Below are positions 62,765-64,000 of a stretch of 64,000 nt of DNA, piece after piece (within the stretch, counting starts at the first letter, position 1; each line of letters opens with the position of its first letter). The position numbers were made by a program, and so were the translations under genes. Below the pieces are notes generated by a model. It ran no database searches. It was given only the letters and a program-made list of their open reading frames with translations, and had not been told where the DNA came from. The stretch comes from Trichobilharzia szidati (lineage: Eukaryota > Platyhelminthes > Trematoda > Strigeidida > Schistosomatidae), in contig OX235272.1 in NCBI GenBank assembly GCA_944472155.2, positions 105,468,020-105,532,019 on the forward strand. The letters are read 5' to 3'.

Positions 62765-63105
62765 TCATTTGATTGGAGTTTCAGAATTTCATCATGAAGT
62801 GATATCGGTTAGACGACCATTGGAAAACCATGAAGGAGTACTAAACAGCTAACTGTTTCGTCCTAGTCTTAGACTCTTCATCAGTGCGTACCTACCTACT
62901 GAGTCTGGAATACAGGACTTTCTGGTTACAAGGTGATCGAGTCCCAGTAGCTGAATGGTCTACGAGTTCGCTAGCCTTGTAACCGGCTGTAGTGGGGGTG
63001 CGTACTGTTGAAGAGTCCCAAACTAGGCTGACAAACAGAGTTATCCAGTAGTACTCCAATAGTCCTCCAACCGATTTTATAGTTCATGATGAAATCCTGA
63101 AACCA
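62765..63105. repeat. Fold-back SINE-A
   Basis: 62780-62935 is an inverted 3' end, HHR and part of the tRNA head; 62940-63105 is the plus-strand box A (gtagctgaatgg), shortened box B region, HHR (C3 to T) and tail. Inverted-arm HHR: C3 to A, stem II three pairs, GAAA intact. Confidence 0.8.
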
Positions 63106-63580
63106 AAAATGGTGTTAAAATTCGCCTCAGAAACAAAACAATAGGCCGCCAATGAGTGGACTATATAAATATCACCTCCCCCCTATTTTTGCAAAGAGTA
63201 CAACATAGCCTTAATATGCTGAAAACAAAGTCTTATCGACTTTCACTGCTGGCTTAAGCGTAATAGTTATTTGATCAATACTTCTGACATGATGGAGCAT
63301 TCTTACTCTACCGAATGTAACACACTGAATCATTGAAATATTTAAGCCCAAACCCGTCTTCTAGTGTCACGGTAACAGCTGTCAGGAATCAGAATTAGAC
63401 TACTGCGTCATTCTTATGTGAGACTCATCACATCTATTTAAGAAGATTGAGACAAGAACAACATTAATAGTCAAGCTGATAAATAAGAATTGAATCATTC
63501 AAATTCCCTTAATGTTTCTTCTATAATCGGAGTATAGAGAAACTCACCTGGGGAGCTATCAACGAATTAATTTTATCTTT
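63106..63580. other. No gene seen
   Basis: Possibly unique sequence; no motif or repeat recognised. Confidence 0.4.
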
Positions 63581-63759
63581 TTGATTGAACACTAGTCAGT
63601 AACTAGTGTAATGTATGTGTGTGTGTGTGTCTAGTCCTATCTTCACTGCAGACTAACCACATTGCAAGCTTGACTGATGTGGAATTCAGTCTGCAGCGAA
63701 GATAGGACTAGGCACACACATACACACAATACACTAGTTACTGACTAGTGTGCAATCAA
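63581..63759. repeat. K palindromic repeat, copy 2
   Basis: Arms 63581-63660 and about 63680-63759 are inverted (ttgattgaacactagtcag / ctgactagtgtgcaatcaa at the ends), with (TG)n on both arms and a short non-paired centre containing gcaagcttgac. Uninterrupted version of 46969-47281. Confidence 0.85.
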
Positions 63760-63790
63760 AAATATCCAATACAGTCCTACAGCAGGTCAA

Positions 63791-63990
63791 TTGCGAGCCT
63801 TAATAGCTCAGTGGTAGCGTCTCTGACTGCAGGCAGCACTGGGTGACGCGGGTTCGGATCTTAGAAGGGACATGAGTTCCTTCAAGGTTGCAGATACGTC
63901 TGGCTGACTTGTGAGTGCCAGTAAGCACGAAACCTAGGTGGCGTCCAAGGCTTCCTGTGACCGACTGCCTCCAACCATCTTATACCAATA
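63791..63990 (+). repeat. SINE-C copy 2
   Basis: Box A atagctcagtggtag (63803), box B cgggttcggatctt (63849), HHR region 63895-63950 (stem II GTGC with GCAC and GAAA kept, core CTGATGA damaged), tail gactgcctccaacc. K copy 2 lies 31 bp upstream. Confidence 0.82.
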
Positions 63991-64000
63991 ATGTTATCGT

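Overview
This window is repeat-dense, AT-rich eukaryotic DNA, best explained as a blood-fluke (schistosome-type trematode) genome. The basis is the combination of Penelope-like elements (PLEs) with GIY-YIG endonuclease domains, RTE and CR1/Jockey-type LINEs, a Gypsy-type LTR remnant, and tRNA-headed SINEs carrying hammerhead-ribozyme (HHR) modules of the Sm-alpha kind. The species cannot be fixed from sequence alone. I see no convincing host gene, rRNA gene, functional tRNA gene or CRISPR array. Family labels here (PLE-1 to PLE-9, SINE-A to SINE-D, RTE-A, RTE-B, CR1-A to CR1-E, K, T) are local names.

Layout. 0-5 kb: PLE-1 and PLE-2 remnants plus a 0.75 kb palindromic insertion. 5-11 kb: CR1-A inside a SINE-A, a fold-back SINE-A, and a PLE-7 palindrome holding CR1-E. 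11-17 kb: PLE-3 (longest PLE frame), CR1-B, PLE-4. 17-21 kb: RTE-B split by PLE-5a. 21-25 kb: RTE-A tail and an internally deleted Gypsy-type element whose 3' LTR holds PLE-2b. 25-34 kb: PLE-6, SINE-A, PLE-5b, a solo LTR, CR1-C with an RTE-B insert, RTE-A remnants. 34-45 kb: SINE-D, PLE-8, PLE-1b, PLE-7b, several PLE-5 copies, SINE-B, CR1-D. 46-52.5 kb: K hairpin with SINE-C, a second solo LTR, tandem SINE-A, a second PLE-7 palindrome. 52.6-56 kb: RTE-A with an uninterrupted 918-codon frame, the best-preserved gene here. 56-57.5 kb: the longest repeat-poor stretch. 57.5-64 kb: tandem SINE-A, RTE-B fragments, SINE-D, PLE-9, an RTE-B deletion derivative, a second K plus SINE-C.

How the parts relate. 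Two mobilisation systems can be told apart. SINE-B ends in the same 3' tail as RTE-B, has a poly-A end and a 14 bp target-site duplication (TSD), and so looks like a passenger of the RTE LINE. SINE-A and probably SINE-C carry tRNA-like pol III boxes plus an HHR, and SINE-A copies very often have an inverted copy of their own 3' end at the 5' end, inside one TSD. Several PLE insertions show the same fold-back form and also carry HHR-like motifs. The main hypothesis is therefore that HHR SINEs and PLEs share an integration route that yields palindromic insertions.

At least ten insertions have TSDs readable directly (4443, 7719, 10871, 12958, 30770, 32341, 38359, 40435, 47091, 61451), and both solo LTRs have 4 bp TSDs, so much of the nesting order can be reconstructed.
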